Positions 29,629-39,545 of a stretch of 64,000 bases of DNA are shown one piece after another. How positions within the stretch are numbered: position 1 is the stretch's first letter; each line of letters starts with the position of its first letter. The stretch is from Chitinophagaceae bacterium C216 (GTDB taxonomy: Bacteria; Bacteroidota; Bacteroidia; Chitinophagales; Chitinophagaceae). Below the pieces are notes generated by a model. That model saw only the letters and a list, made by a program, of their open reading frames with translations, was not told the DNA's origin and made no database searches. Both the position numbers and the translations under genes were made by a program. Location: the NCBI GenBank assembly GCA_028485475.2, contig CP144143.1:3278127-3342126 (forward strand), given 5' to 3'.

Positions 29629-30963
29629 TCAATCAAAAGCAGAGGCAGCATGAAATCTGCGAAGATTAATCATATTATTAGACAGTTCAAAACGGTTCCA
29701 GTGCCGATGAAGCACCATAGCTGCTCCTATGGCAGAAGCCTGTGATACAGATGCCGCATACACTTCAATATGAGGATAGGCATCGGCCAACAATTGCATA
29801 TAAACTTCATTCTTTGCGAAACCTCCATCCACAAACAGTTTTTTTATTGTATTATTTATCACCAAATCAGTGGAGGCCTTCTGCGCCAATACGATTTGTT
29901 TGATGAAATTCATATAAGCTTCTTCGTAACTCGCATACGCTGACACATCAAAAGAGGTAAGGTCTTTCAACGGAGGTTCTTTTCTGATTAAGTTTTTATC
30001 AAAAGCAATCTTCTCAAAATAATTCAGTTCAGTACCGAAATAATCCGACAATTTTTTAACCACAATTTCATGAGCATAGCCAGCCATCAAGCGGGAGGAT
30101 TTCACCGTAGCTCCCTCATAGGTCATATAACACAGGCAATCGTTCTCCAGCTCACTCTGGGTAAGGGGTGTATTATTAAAAGCATTCATGCTAATACACC
30201 AGGTACCGGTAGAAATCAGCAAGAATGGCTCATTTACATGTTTAATGTAAGGTATAAATGCCGAAGAGCTGTCATGTAGTCCTACTCCGCATTTTAACGG
30301 CTTATTATTGTAAACTATATCTATTACATCTGTTCCGGGAAAAAGAGGTGGCATCTTTTTATCAATTCCTTCCTTAAACACCCAGTCATGATAATTACCT
30401 GTAGTAAAATCCCACAATGCCGTATGACACCCGATACTGGTGATATCAGCGTAGTGCTTTCCCGATATCAGAAAACTCATATACTGCGGCAGATGTAAGG
30501 ATGCGGCAATTCTTGAAAAAATTTCAGGGCGATGATATTTCAATGCATACAATTGCAATCCGGAGTTCAGGTTGCCCAATGCAGGAGAGGCAGTTGTCAG
30601 TGATATAGCTTCCTTTGTGCCGTGTATATCATAAAACTGCTTTTCAATTTCAATAGGATAAGGTTTCAGATAATTGTATAAAGGTGTAACTATATTATTT
30701 TCTCTATCAAGATGCACAAAGCTAGCCCCATATGCAGAAAAATTGATAGCCTTGATGTCGTAGGTGCTATCTTGGAGATATTCGCTCAGTGTATTTCTCA
30801 CCCATTTCGAAAGTACCTGTAAGTTTTCACATGGAAAACCATCTTCATCTTCTATTTCCGTAAATGTTTTAGAAGACTCCTCCACGATCTTATAATCCTC
30901 ATTAAAAAGAAAAAACTTTTTATTGGTTTTTCCAATATCAAATATAGCAATTACCGACACCAA
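29629..30963 (-). CDS. rhaB: FGGY-family sugar kinase, probable rhamnulokinase
   Basis: This kinase probably phosphorylates L-rhamnulose at C1. The 444-residue protein shows the FGGY fold: N-terminal IAIFDIGKTNKKFFLFNED phosphate loop, ISTGTWCISMN in the middle and the C-terminal VDGGFAKNEVYMQLLAD followed by SQASAIGAAMVLH. The rhamnulose assignment comes from the gene order, since it follows rhaI, the aldolase fusion and rhaT on the same strand; by sequence alone it could be another FGGY kinase. It is the last gene of the operon, 55 bases after rhaI. Confidence 0.85.
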   Translation of the reverse strand: MVSVIAIFDIGKTNKKFFLFNEDYKIVEESSKTFTEIEDEDGFPCENLQVLSKWVRNTLSEYLQDSTYDIKAINFSAYGASFVHLDRENNIVTPLYNYLKPYPIEIEKQFYDIHGTKEAISLTTASPALGNLNSGLQLYALKYHRPEIFSRIAASLHLPQYMSFLISGKHYADITSIGCHTALWDFTTGNYHDWVFKEGIDKKMPPLFPGTDVIDIVYNNKPLKCGVGLHDSSSAFIPYIKHVNEPFLLISTGTWCISMNAFNNTPLTQSELENDCLCYMTYEGATVKSSRLMAGYAHEIVVKKLSDYFGTELNYFEKIAFDKNLIRKEPPLKDLTSFDVSAYASYEEAYMNFIKQIVLAQKASTDLVINNTIKKLFVDGGFAKNEVYMQLLADAYPHIEVYAASVSQASAIGAAMVLHRHWNRFELSNNMINLRRFHAASAFD

Positions 30964-31018
30964 GACTATCTATATTTAAACAATGATTAATCACACAGCT
31001 AATATGACTAGGCCATCC

Positions 31019-32293
31019 TTATAGGCCAGTAGCCACCGTCTTCTCCCCGCGTTTTCCTATAAGTTGTTGCCTTACCTTAGCATCTCTAAATAATTGTAGG
31101 GGCTGCAAAGCACCACCGGCCCTCAAGCGGGCTTCTGCTACCAGTGGCCGCAAATCGGTTCGAAATGCATGTTGCAAAATCTCTTGAGCAGCTGCCACAT
31201 CATTACTCATCTGCGCTTCATTAAGCGCTTTAGTATCCACCAGCAGCGCTTGTGCATAAGCCAGTTTAATAGCTTCTACACTTTGCAATAAATCCTCAAG
31301 TGGGTCTTTTACATTATGACTGGCATCAATCATCCATCCCAAATCCGTTGCATGATTCATACCACGAGCATCCATTCCCTCTACCAACTCATTAAATATT
31401 AAGAAGAGCTGATACGGTTTAATACTTCCCACCGTCAAATCATCATCACCGTATTTACTATCATTAAAATGGAAACCACCCAGCTTACCTTCGCTAAGCA
31501 ACAACGCAACAATCTGTTCAATATTTGCATTAGGCAGATGGTGCCCTAGGTCTACCAATGTATAAGCCTTATCACCTAATTTACTTGCATATAAAAATGA
31601 TTGCCCCCAATCACCTACTGTAGTGGAATAAAAATTAGGTTCATAAGCTTTATACTCTACAAACATCTTCCAGTCGTCGGGTAACGCTTTATATACCTCT
31701 TGCAAGCATTCCAGCGTATTATTAAACGCCCGTCTAAAGTTCAACTGTCCGGGGAAGCAGGAACCATCGGCCAGCCACACTGTTAGCGATTTAGAGCCTA
31801 ATTCAATACCATAATTTATAACTTCAATATTATGCTCAATTGCTTGACGACGCACAGCCTTGTCTACATGCTGCATAGAGCCAAATTTATAACTCAAGGC
31901 CTGCCCTTCCTGATCCTGAAAGGTATTGGAGTTCATAGCATCAAAGCGAAGTCCCAAATCCGCTGCTAAGTTTTTAATAGCCTGCGGATCTCGGGGAATA
32001 TCCCAAGGGATATGCAATGATATCGCACCACTGCTGCGATTCAACCGATGTAGCAATCCTATATCCTCCAGTTTTTCTTCAAGGCAAGAAGGTTCGCCAC
32101 CTCCACTAAAACGCCCGAAACGAGTACCTCCACTTCCTAATGCCCACGATGGAATTGCAATCTGAAAATCGATTAGCTTGTTAATAATATCTTCAACCCC
32201 TTCAATTTCCGAAGTTAAAAACTCCAACCGCTTCCTATGCGCAGCAAGCCCTTTCTCGTTATGTGCATCTATCTGCGACTGACTTATAATCAT
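31019..32293 (-). CDS. rhaI: L-rhamnose isomerase of the RhaI type
   Basis: The enzyme converts L-rhamnose to L-rhamnulose. The 424-residue TIM barrel resembles the Pseudomonas/Bacillus RhaI-type isomerases rather than E. coli RhaA. Likely metal ligands lie in MFVEYKAYEPNFYS (Glu), YTLVDLGHHLPNANIEQI (Asp), GGFHFNDSKYGDDDLTVGS (His, Asp). The N-terminal region has PSWALGSGGTRFGRFSGGGEP, a signature of this family. It stands between the aldolase fusion and rhaB, so the reaction sequence in the operon is complete. No signal peptide: cytoplasmic. Confidence 0.9.
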   Translation of the reverse strand: MIISQSQIDAHNEKGLAAHRKRLEFLTSEIEGVEDIINKLIDFQIAIPSWALGSGGTRFGRFSGGGEPSCLEEKLEDIGLLHRLNRSSGAISLHIPWDIPRDPQAIKNLAADLGLRFDAMNSNTFQDQEGQALSYKFGSMQHVDKAVRRQAIEHNIEVINYGIELGSKSLTVWLADGSCFPGQLNFRRAFNNTLECLQEVYKALPDDWKMFVEYKAYEPNFYSTTVGDWGQSFLYASKLGDKAYTLVDLGHHLPNANIEQIVALLLSEGKLGGFHFNDSKYGDDDLTVGSIKPYQLFLIFNELVEGMDARGMNHATDLGWMIDASHNVKDPLEDLLQSVEAIKLAYAQALLVDTKALNEAQMSNDVAAAQEILQHAFRTDLRPLVAEARLRAGGALQPLQLFRDAKVRQQLIGKRGEKTVATGL

Positions 32294-32352
32294 ATAACCA
32301 AGCTTTTTTACAATTTAGTAAATCTTTTTAAACCGATATATGCCCAAAGTGC

Positions 32353-34479
32353 TTATCGCAGGAAAGCCTGCGCCACGCCACCATCTACATTCAATACGTT
32401 TCCTGTAGATTTATTCAACAATCCACTTACAAACACAAAACATGCATTGGCTATATCTTCCGGAAGAATCACTTCTTTCATGAGCGTGCGTTTAGCATAA
32501 AACGCTGGCAATTCCTCCACTGTAATACCATAAGCTTTTGCACGTCCCTCAGCCCAACCGCCGGCCCAAATATTGGAGTCAACAATTACAGCATCTGGAT
32601 TTACAGAGTTGACACGAATTTTATCATCCCCCAGTTCTGCAGCCAATAAACGCGAAAGATGCGCCTGAGCAGCTTTTGCCGAACCATAGCCAGCGTTATT
32701 AGGACCAGCCACTACAGAATTTTTCGACACAATATTTATGATATCGCCACCTATATTTTGCTTACGCATTACTGCTACTGTAGCTTTCGATACCATAAAC
32801 TGCCCTTTCACCAGTATATCGTACAGGCGATCCCATTCCTCTATCGAATGTTCTGCAATACTCTTCGAGATGCTAATACCCGCATTATTCACTACAATAT
32901 CCACACCGCCAAAAGCCAGTATAGCGTCTTCCAGAGCGGCATCGATAGAGGTTGCATCTGTTACATTCAGAGTTACGGAAGTTACCGCATCTTTACCATA
33001 CTGTTTGGTAAATTCCTCTACCGTAGCCTTCATTCTTTCTTGATGAATATCGCTGATAATTACACAAGCTCCTTCCTGTGCAAATTTTTTAGCTATAGAT
33101 TTACCAATACCACCACCGCTTCCGGTTATCAGTGCTACACGTCCACTTAAAGGTTTAGGCTTGGGCATTCGCTGCAATTTAGCTTCTTCCAGCAGCCAAT
33201 ATTCAATATTGAAAGCTTCCTGACGGGGTAGCGATGTGTATTCGGAAATAGCTTCAGCACCACGCATCACATTAATGGCGTTAATGTAGAACTCTGCCGC
33301 TACCCTTGCCGTTTGTTTATCTTTCGCAAAAGCAAACATTCCAACTCCCGGGTAGAGGATAATTACCGGGTTAGGATCGCGCATCGCCGGACTATCAGGA
33401 TGCTTACAGGTTTCATAATACTCCTTATACATCTGACGGTAATCTTCAAACAATGGCTGCAACTTTTCTTTTACAACCGCTACATCATCTAAATTCTCAT
33501 CAGGAGCGAGATTCAATACCAGCGGACTTATTTTCGTACGAAGGAAATGATCCGGACATGAAGTTCCCAAAGGCGCCAGTCGTTCCAAGTCATTGGAATT
33601 AATATACTCTAATACGCGTTCATCATCGGTAAAATGTCCTATCATTTTTACATGTGAGGAGCAAAAGCCGCGCAGCACAGGGGCCAGAGCGGCAGCTTGT
33701 TTCAATCTTTTTTCCTTGGACAGGGGCTCCATCTTAACGCCACCAAATACAGGCCTTTTTTTACCAATATTTTGCTCAATATATGCTGCACATTTTTCAA
33801 TTACCTCCAATGTATTCATATAGCTTTCGTAGGCCGTATCTCCCCAGGTAAACAAACCGTGAGAACCGAGCATAATTCCTCTGATACCGGGGTTCTCTTC
33901 TACACAACGTTTCAACATCAGCCCCAACTCAAATCCTGGTCTCTGCCAGGGCACCCAACCTATAGTACCTCCAAAAAGCTCTTTAGTAATCGCTTCCCCA
34001 TCCTTAGCTGCAGCAATGGCAATAGCTGCGTCAGGATGCAAATGATCGATATGTTTAAATGGTAGAAAAGCATGTAAAGGCGTATCTATGGAGGGTGCCT
34101 TAGACTTCAAATCATAAATGCAATGATTGAATAGCTCCACCATTTCATCCTCATACTCCACCCCACGGTATACTTTTGTAAGGCTACGCAGTTTATCTAC
34201 ATACAGCGCAGCAAGGCCGCTCTTTTTTAATGTTCCTAGGTCACCACCGCTGCCTTTCACCCACATCACTTCCGTATCTTCACCGGTAAGGGGATCTTTC
34301 GCAGTTACTTTGCAAGAGGTATTGCCTCCTCCATAGTTAGTTAGTCGCAAATCTGCACCCAATAAATTGGAACGATAAATCAACAATGCCACCTCATCTC
34401 CGGCTAATTCCGCCGCTTTGGCTTCATCCCACAAATAACTTACATGTTTAAACTTCTTTGCTTCTGTACCCATAATCAT
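32353..34479 (-). CDS. Bifunctional rhamnulose-1-phosphate aldolase / short-chain dehydrogenase
   Basis: The 708-residue fusion combines two steps of rhamnose breakdown. Residues about 1-430 are a class II aldolase (adducin-like) domain with NYGGGNTSCKV, WVKGSGGDLGTL, HLHPDAAIAIA and LGSHGLFTWGD; it should split rhamnulose 1-phosphate into glycerone phosphate and L-lactaldehyde. Residues about 435-708 are a short-chain dehydrogenase with the NAD loop ALITGSGGGIGKSIA, NNAG, and catalytic Ser, Tyr and Lys in the stretch NIVSKNSVVAG and YGSAKAAQ; it probably oxidises lactaldehyde to lactate. This fusion is known from other bacteria. A second Met two codons later (34473) is an equal start candidate. 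Confidence 0.92.
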   Translation of the reverse strand: MIMGTEAKKFKHVSYLWDEAKAAELAGDEVALLIYRSNLLGADLRLTNYGGGNTSCKVTAKDPLTGEDTEVMWVKGSGGDLGTLKKSGLAALYVDKLRSLTKVYRGVEYEDEMVELFNHCIYDLKSKAPSIDTPLHAFLPFKHIDHLHPDAAIAIAAAKDGEAITKELFGGTIGWVPWQRPGFELGLMLKRCVEENPGIRGIMLGSHGLFTWGDTAYESYMNTLEVIEKCAAYIEQNIGKKRPVFGGVKMEPLSKEKRLKQAAALAPVLRGFCSSHVKMIGHFTDDERVLEYINSNDLERLAPLGTSCPDHFLRTKISPLVLNLAPDENLDDVAVVKEKLQPLFEDYRQMYKEYYETCKHPDSPAMRDPNPVIILYPGVGMFAFAKDKQTARVAAEFYINAINVMRGAEAISEYTSLPRQEAFNIEYWLLEEAKLQRMPKPKPLSGRVALITGSGGGIGKSIAKKFAQEGACVIISDIHQERMKATVEEFTKQYGKDAVTSVTLNVTDATSIDAALEDAILAFGGVDIVVNNAGISISKSIAEHSIEEWDRLYDILVKGQFMVSKATVAVMRKQNIGGDIINIVSKNSVVAGPNNAGYGSAKAAQAHLSRLLAAELGDDKIRVNSVNPDAVIVDSNIWAGGWAEGRAKAYGITVEELPAFYAKRTLMKEVILPEDIANACFVFVSGLLNKSTGNVLNVDGGVAQAFLR

Positions 34480-34539
34480 TAATTTATAAAACGCCTCTAA
34501 GAGTATTTGATATACTATTACTAAATCATTTTAATCAAC

Positions 34540-35652
34540 CTACCGCATCGAATTGCCCCAGCCTACTAACAGCACCGATAGCAGTATTACCAGAATTCCT
34601 GCAATTACAGTTACTAATGTTTTTTTACTTACACCTTTCCACTCTTTCAGTATTAGTCCCCACACATTGGCAATAAGAATAATAAAGGCCATATGTAATA
34701 TCCACGAGCTGGCACCGTTTCCTAGCTTGCTTTCCCCCATGCCGTAAAAGAAAAATTGCAAAAACCAGGTAGTACCAGCTAGTGCACAAAAAATTATATT
34801 ACGTATAACAGGTGCACTGCTATTAGCGTAGTCGCCGTAAGTTTTATTACGCACATTAAGCAGCAAGCACCATATCAGATTTGTAGTAAGTCCTCCCCAC
34901 AGTATAACGATGTATGATACATTATTCTGAAAAAGAAATTCACCTTGTCCCGGATGTGCTTCTTTCCATAAACTATTAGCTACTTCGGCCATGGGCTTTG
35001 CCGCTTCTATACCAAAGTTGAAACAAGCGCTTAATATACCTGAAACAATTGCTACAAATATTCCCAGCCCAAATTTATACTCGTCCTTACCGGAAAGATG
35101 CGCCTCAGCATCAGAATCAGGACGCGCTTCCTTTCCTCCTACACCCGCCAATTCTTTTTCTTTCATCATTCCTGCCTTGCCACAAAGTACTATCCCCACA
35201 ATACATACTAGCAATCCTGCCAATACGGTACGTCCCCAGCCGGTATGGGTAAGACTAGTAATCATATCCTTGCCTTCGGCCGGATTGAACTGATAATAAA
35301 TAGCCGGAATCAGCGCACCAAACACCATACAAAGTCCAAGAATAACACTGCTTCCTAACGAAACTCCCAAATAACGGACCCCTAATCCATATGTTAACCC
35401 CCCAATGCCCCATAATACACCGAACAAATAAGCGTATCCGATTACCGATTTATCTGCCTCCGCAATAATTTGTGTGAAATCGGGAATCGTCAACCAAGCT
35501 GCTATAGGCGGAACAACCAGCCAAGAAAACAAACCTCCGATTAACCAATAAGTCTCCCATGCCCAACCCTTTACTTTTTTATAGGGTATATAGAAACTAC
35601 CGGAAGCAAATCCGCCGATAAAATGAAAAATAACTCCTAATAAGGCATTCAT
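34540..35652 (-). CDS. rhaT: L-rhamnose/proton symporter
   Basis: The 370-residue protein has about ten hydrophobic segments and matches the RhaT family of the drug/metabolite transporter superfamily (GVIFHFIGGFASGSFYIPYKKVKGWAWETYWL at its start, and ASSWILHMAFIILIANVWGLILKEW near the end). It imports L-rhamnose with protons across the inner membrane. It is the first gene of the rhamnose operon, 60 bases before the aldolase fusion. A direct repeat at 35724-35741 lies upstream and may bind a regulator. No rhamnose regulator gene is in the window. Confidence 0.92.
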   Translation of the reverse strand: MNALLGVIFHFIGGFASGSFYIPYKKVKGWAWETYWLIGGLFSWLVVPPIAAWLTIPDFTQIIAEADKSVIGYAYLFGVLWGIGGLTYGLGVRYLGVSLGSSVILGLCMVFGALIPAIYYQFNPAEGKDMITSLTHTGWGRTVLAGLLVCIVGIVLCGKAGMMKEKELAGVGGKEARPDSDAEAHLSGKDEYKFGLGIFVAIVSGILSACFNFGIEAAKPMAEVANSLWKEAHPGQGEFLFQNNVSYIVILWGGLTTNLIWCLLLNVRNKTYGDYANSSAPVIRNIIFCALAGTTWFLQFFFYGMGESKLGNGASSWILHMAFIILIANVWGLILKEWKGVSKKTLVTVIAGILVILLSVLLVGWGNSMR

Positions 35653-35723
35653 ATGAACAAGTGTTTCGTTTAGCTATTATTTACAGATTGACAACCCGAA
35701 AATAGGCAATGTAAAATCCGCAA

Positions 35724-35741
35724 CCATCATGCTCCATCATG
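35724..35741. promoter_or_regulatory. Direct repeat upstream of the rhamnose operon
   Basis: CCATCATG occurs twice with CT between, giving a 10-base period, one helical turn. It lies 72-89 bases before the rhaT start codon. Tandem sites of this kind fit AraC-type regulators, but no such gene is nearby, so the role is inference. Confidence 0.4.
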
Positions 35742-35813
35742 ACTATTTTCATAGGAAAAAATTGTTATACCTGATATTGCGAAGAATTACTTTTGTAAGA
35801 AATTCCAGAGTCT

Positions 35814-36773
35814 TTGCTTTATCAGATTTTAAAAATATATGCACGGCTTGCGAAACCACTGTTTTTCCACTCTTTGATTGTGGACAAACAAAGCATGCTC
35901 AAGCTTAAAGGTCCGTTGTTGATTGCTAGCAATCACCCTAACTCCTTTCTGGATGCAATCATATTTGATATATTGTTTGACCTTCCCATCACTTCATTAG
36001 CCCGTGGTGACGCATTCCAGTCCAAACAGGTTTTTCGCATACTGCGTATTTTAAAGATGCTTCCTATCTACCGTATTAGGGAAGGAGCGGAAAACCTCCA
36101 CATTAATTATCAGACATTCGACGCCTGTATTGAAATTTTTAAAAAGAATGAAGGGGTTCTGATATTCAGCGAGGGGTTATGTGTAAATGAATGGCGTCTA
36201 CGACCTCTTAAAAAAGGAACTGCCCGTCTTGCATTGAAAGCCTGGAAGGGAGGTATTCCCTTGAAAGTACTACCCGCAGGAATTAACTACAGCTCATTCC
36301 GGCGTTATGGCAAATTGATTCATGTGCGCTTTGGCGAACTTATTGGAAAAGAACATTTCGATCTTTCTCTTGCAGAAGGCAACGTCTATAACCAATTCAA
36401 CGAATTGCTACAAGCACAACTACAGCAATTGGTTTATGAAATTCCAGGTGGAAACTACAACCTCCTACAGGAAAAATTCGGAAAAGCATCCCGAACCACA
36501 AAGAGGGTTCTGGCCCCACTTGCTCTCATGGGTGCGCTTCTTCATGCACCATTGTATGTATTAGCAAAACTCATTACACAATTATTCTTTTCGAAAAGCA
36601 TCCATTTCGACGCAGTCATTTTTGCACTGCTCTTTTTAAGCTATCCTGTTTACTTACTCGCAATAACGCTTCTGGCATGTAGTATCTGGGGCGGATGGGG
36701 TTTACTATGCTTGTTACTATTATTCCTTACGGCAGCTTGTTATGTAAAATATGATATCAGGCTAGACAAATAG
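35814..36773 (+). CDS. PlsC-like 1-acylglycerol-3-phosphate acyltransferase family protein
   Basis: The 319-residue membrane protein has the acyltransferase motif I NHPNSFLD (residues 40-47), motif II-like LPIYRIREG, and FSEGLCVNEWRLRPLKKGTARLA as motif III. It probably transfers a fatty acyl group to lysophosphatidic acid or a related lipid. Two hydrophobic segments follow near residues 240-310. The reading frame has no ATG before motif I except one at residue 28; I use the TTG at 35814 because the N-terminal LYQILKIYARLAKPLFFHSL matches the usual helix. It converges with fusA across a terminator. Confidence 0.8.
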   Translation: MLYQILKIYARLAKPLFFHSLIVDKQSMLKLKGPLLIASNHPNSFLDAIIFDILFDLPITSLARGDAFQSKQVFRILRILKMLPIYRIREGAENLHINYQTFDACIEIFKKNEGVLIFSEGLCVNEWRLRPLKKGTARLALKAWKGGIPLKVLPAGINYSSFRRYGKLIHVRFGELIGKEHFDLSLAEGNVYNQFNELLQAQLQQLVYEIPGGNYNLLQEKFGKASRTTKRVLAPLALMGALLHAPLYVLAKLITQLFFSKSIHFDAVIFALLFLSYPVYLLAITLLACSIWGGWGLLCLLLLFLTAACYVKYDIRLDK

Positions 36774-36826
36774 GTTAGTTGCTATTAATTACAGCTTAGC
36801 ATTTTTTATATATGGTTAGAATAAAA

Positions 36827-36849
36827 AAACCCGGCTTGAGGCCGGGTTT
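36827..36849 (-). terminator. Intrinsic terminator of fusA
   Basis: A 9-bp GC-rich stem (36827-36835 with 36841-36849) with a 5-base loop is followed on the minus strand by seven T. It lies 25 bases past the fusA stop codon. Confidence 0.9.
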
Positions 36850-36874
36850 AATATGATGCTAAAATCACTTTTCA

Positions 36875-39025
36875 TTAAGCAGTGATTTTACCTTTTGCTT
36901 TAGCAATTACTTCTTCGGCGATGTTGTTAGGAGCCGGAGCGTAATGCGAGAACTCCATAGTAGAAGATGCGCGGCCAGAAGTCAGCGAACGCAGTTGGGT
37001 TACATATCCAAACATTTCGCTCAGTGGCACTTTAGCCTTAATAACCTGAGAGCCTGCACGGGTATCCATACCTTCCATCAAACCACGACGACGGTTCAAG
37101 TCACCAGTAACATCACCCATGTATTGCTCTGGAGTAATTACTTCTACTTTCATGATTGGTTCCAGCAGAATCGGCTTAGCCTTGCGAGCAGCTTCGCGGA
37201 AACCTTGTTTAGCACAAAGCTCGAAAGACATAGAGTCGGAGTCAACCGGGTGGAAGCTACCGTCGAATACACGAATCTTCATGTTATCTACTGGATAGTT
37301 GGCCAACACACCGGCAGTCATAGCCGACTCGAAACCTTTCTGAATCGCAGGTACAAATTCACGAGGAATAGCACCACCGAAGATATCGTTAACAAACTGG
37401 AAGTTCTTATCAGGATTTTCTTTCTTCCAATCTTCATCTACAGGACCGATACTGAAGAAGATATCAGCGAACTTACCACGACCACCGGTTTGCTTTTTCA
37501 GGATTTCGCGGTGTTCAATAGTTGCAGTAAAGGCTTCTTTATAAGCCACTTGAGGAGCACCTTGGTTTACTTCTACCTTAAACTCGCGACGCATACGGTC
37601 TACAATAATATCCAGGTGCAACTCACCCATACCGCTCAGAATGGTTTGTCCGGTATCTTCATCGGTTTTTACACGCAATGTGGGATCTTCTTCTACCAGC
37701 TTAGCGATGGCCATACCCATTTTATCTACATCGGCTTGAGTCTTAGGCTCTACCGCAACTGAAATCACAGGCTCGGGTATGAACATGCTTTCCAGTACAA
37801 TGGGATTATTTTCGTCACTAAGGGTATCCCCAGTTTTAATTTCTTTGAAACCAACAGCAGCTCCGATATCACCGGCTTCGATGAAGTCGATGGGGTTTTG
37901 TTTGTTGGCAAACATTTTCATGATACGGCTGATACGCTCTTTCTTACCACTTCTTACATTTAATACATAAGAACCAGCCTCAAGACGACCAGAATAAACA
38001 CGGAAGAAAGCCAGACGACCTACGAATGGGTCGGTCATGATTTTGAATGCCAAAGCGGCGAATGGTTCTTTTACATCCGGCTTTCTGCTCAGAATTTTTT
38101 CAGGATCTTTAGGATCTGTACCTTGAATAGCCTCGATATCAACTGGTGAAGGCAGATAGCGACAAACAGCATCCAGTACGGTTTGTACCCCTTTATTTTT
38201 GAAAGAGGATCCGCACATCATAGGAACGATGCTCAGGTCGATACAAGCCTTACGTATAGCTTCATGAATTTCGTCTTCAGTAATAGAATTAGGATCATCG
38301 AAGAATTTCTCCATCAGGGTATCGTCGTACTCCGCTACCGCCTCGATAAGGTTAGCTCTCCAGTGCTCCACATCAGCTTTCATTTCTTCCGGAACTTCAA
38401 CCTCTGTATAGGTCATTCCCTCTGTAGCCTCGTCCCAAATAATACCTTTACCGCTGATCAGGTCTACAACACCTTTAAAGCTGTCCTCAGCACCAATTGG
38501 CAATTGTAAGGGAACCGCTTTTGCGCCAAGCATATCTTTCACCTGCTGTACCACGTTTAAGAAGTCAGCACCCTGGCGGTCCATTTTGTTTACGAAGCCG
38601 ATACGAGGAACTTTGTAACGGTTAGCCTGACGCCATACAGTTTCAGACTGAGGCTCTACCCCATCTACTGCAGAAAACAGGGCAATCAGACCATCCAGCA
38701 CACGCATAGAACGCTCTACCTCTACGGTAAAGTCCACGTGCCCCGGAGTATCAATAATATTAAAAGAATACTCTTTAGTTACACCCGGAACGTTTTGTCC
38801 ATTTGCTGTAGGGAAGTTCCATCTACAGCTTACAGCAGCAGAAGTAATGGTAATGCCTCGTTCTTTTTCCTGCTCCATCCAGTCGGTAGTAGCACCACCA
38901 TCATGTACCTCACCAACACGGTGAATCATACCTGTGTAACGTAGAATACGTTCGGTTGTAGTGGTCTTACCGGCATCAATGTGAGCGGCAATACCAAAGT
39001 TCCTTTGAAATTTTAAATCTGCCAT
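36875..39025 (-). CDS. fusA: Translation elongation factor G
   Basis: EF-G moves tRNA and mRNA through the ribosome with GTP. The 716-residue protein has the P-loop [13 protein letters not shown] (residues 14-26), [17 protein letters not shown], domain II starting near residue 310, and the C-terminal domains IV and V with [22 protein letters not shown]. Length and motifs are ordinary. It is not beside the str ribosomal genes here: the neighbours are an acyltransferase and a SusC operon, so it is a stand-alone unit with its own -7 box at 39123-39130. Whether this is the only EF-G gene of the genome is not visible. Confidence 0.95.
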   Translation of the reverse strand: MADLKFQRNFGIAAHIDAGKTTTTERILRYTGMIHRVGEVHDGGATTDWMEQEKERGITITSAAVSCRWNFPTANGQNVPGVTKEYSFNIIDTPGHVDFTVEVERSMRVLDGLIALFSAVDGVEPQSETVWRQANRYKVPRIGFVNKMDRQGADFLNVVQQVKDMLGAKAVPLQLPIGAEDSFKGVVDLISGKGIIWDEATEGMTYTEVEVPEEMKADVEHWRANLIEAVAEYDDTLMEKFFDDPNSITEDEIHEAIRKACIDLSIVPMMCGSSFKNKGVQTVLDAVCRYLPSPVDIEAIQGTDPKDPEKILSRKPDVKEPFAALAFKIMTDPFVGRLAFFRVYSGRLEAGSYVLNVRSGKKERISRIMKMFANKQNPIDFIEAGDIGAAVGFKEIKTGDTLSDENNPIVLESMFIPEPVISVAVEPKTQADVDKMGMAIAKLVEEDPTLRVKTDEDTGQTILSGMGELHLDIIVDRMRREFKVEVNQGAPQVAYKEAFTATIEHREILKKQTGGRGKFADIFFSIGPVDEDWKKENPDKNFQFVNDIFGGAIPREFVPAIQKGFESAMTAGVLANYPVDNMKIRVFDGSFHPVDSDSMSFELCAKQGFREAARKAKPILLEPIMKVEVITPEQYMGDVTGDLNRRRGLMEGMDTRAGSQVIKAKVPLSEMFGYVTQLRSLTSGRASSTMEFSHYAPAPNNIAEEVIAKAKGKITA

Positions 39026-39122
39026 AATTATTCTTGATTGAATTATAAACTTTTAGTTCCCTTAAACAATTGACTTATAATCAATTACCAAAAAGGTAGT
39101 ATAAGCCATAAATTTAAGGGTG

Positions 39123-39130
39123 CAAAGGTA
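39123..39130 (-). promoter_or_regulatory. -7 box of fusA
   Basis: TACCTTTG on the minus strand is a full match to TAnnTTTG, about 97 bases before the fusA start. No clear TTTG -33 box is seen at the normal distance. Confidence 0.5.
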
Positions 39131-39328
39131 AGGAAAAATAAGATTTGTCTTTCCTAATTTATATTGTCTGTGGAAACTTTTTATAAATCTCTGTCGAAAC
39201 AATATTTAATTGACAGTTTAGCGATTTAAAAACCAATATTCATCTAAAAAAACAGGGCATTCATCGAAGCAGAAGGAGCACTTATCGATTTTTTTTTCAA
39301 AAACTACCTTTTCTATCTAATCTATAAC

Positions 39329-39346
39329 TTTACATTAAAATGTAAA
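39329..39346. promoter_or_regulatory. 18-bp palindrome in front of the cyanophycin-type operon
   Basis: TTTACATT, then AA, then AATGTAAA form a perfect inverted repeat 305 bases before the SusC start. It could be a dimeric regulator site or an RNA hairpin. -7-like boxes (TACCTTTT at 39304, TAACTTTA at 39326) lie next to it. The remaining bases of 39131-39650 hold only the small ORF and terminator listed separately. Confidence 0.4.
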
Positions 39347-39390
39347 ACCTCTAAAACGAAGTAGAACTTTCAATATCTCTAAACAACATA

Positions 39391-39438
39391 ATGACGAAAA
39401 GTAATTTCCTGGAAAGACGAAAAAGAATGATAGCCTGA
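39391..39438 (+). CDS. Possible 15-residue leader peptide with Arg codons
   Basis: ATG at 39391 opens a 15-codon ORF, MTKSNFLERRKRMIA, ended by TGA. Three of five consecutive codons (AGA, CGA, AAA, AGA after GAA) encode Arg. It lies 108 bases before an intrinsic terminator and 213 bases before the SusC start of an operon expected to release arginine. No strong ribosome-binding site is visible, which is common in this phylum. Translation is not proven; a short ORF like this can occur by chance. Confidence 0.3.
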   Translation: MTKSNFLERRKRMIA

Positions 39439-39545
39439 GGTTTTGCGATTGCCCTTTATGTATGGCGTTTTTAAAGTTGCATCACCCCATATCTATAATC
39501 AATTGCTATTAAAGCAACCGAAACCAACTGCAGTTTATTTTTCGT

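Noticed and set aside
36944..37762. Long open frame on the plus strand inside fusA
   Set aside because: It is antisense to the well-supported EF-G gene and its translation has no family features; codon bias of fusA explains it.
39391..39438. Guanidine-type riboswitch suggested by repeated ACGA in the leader
   Set aside because: The ACGA copies are not closed by stems, so the known hairpin architecture is absent.
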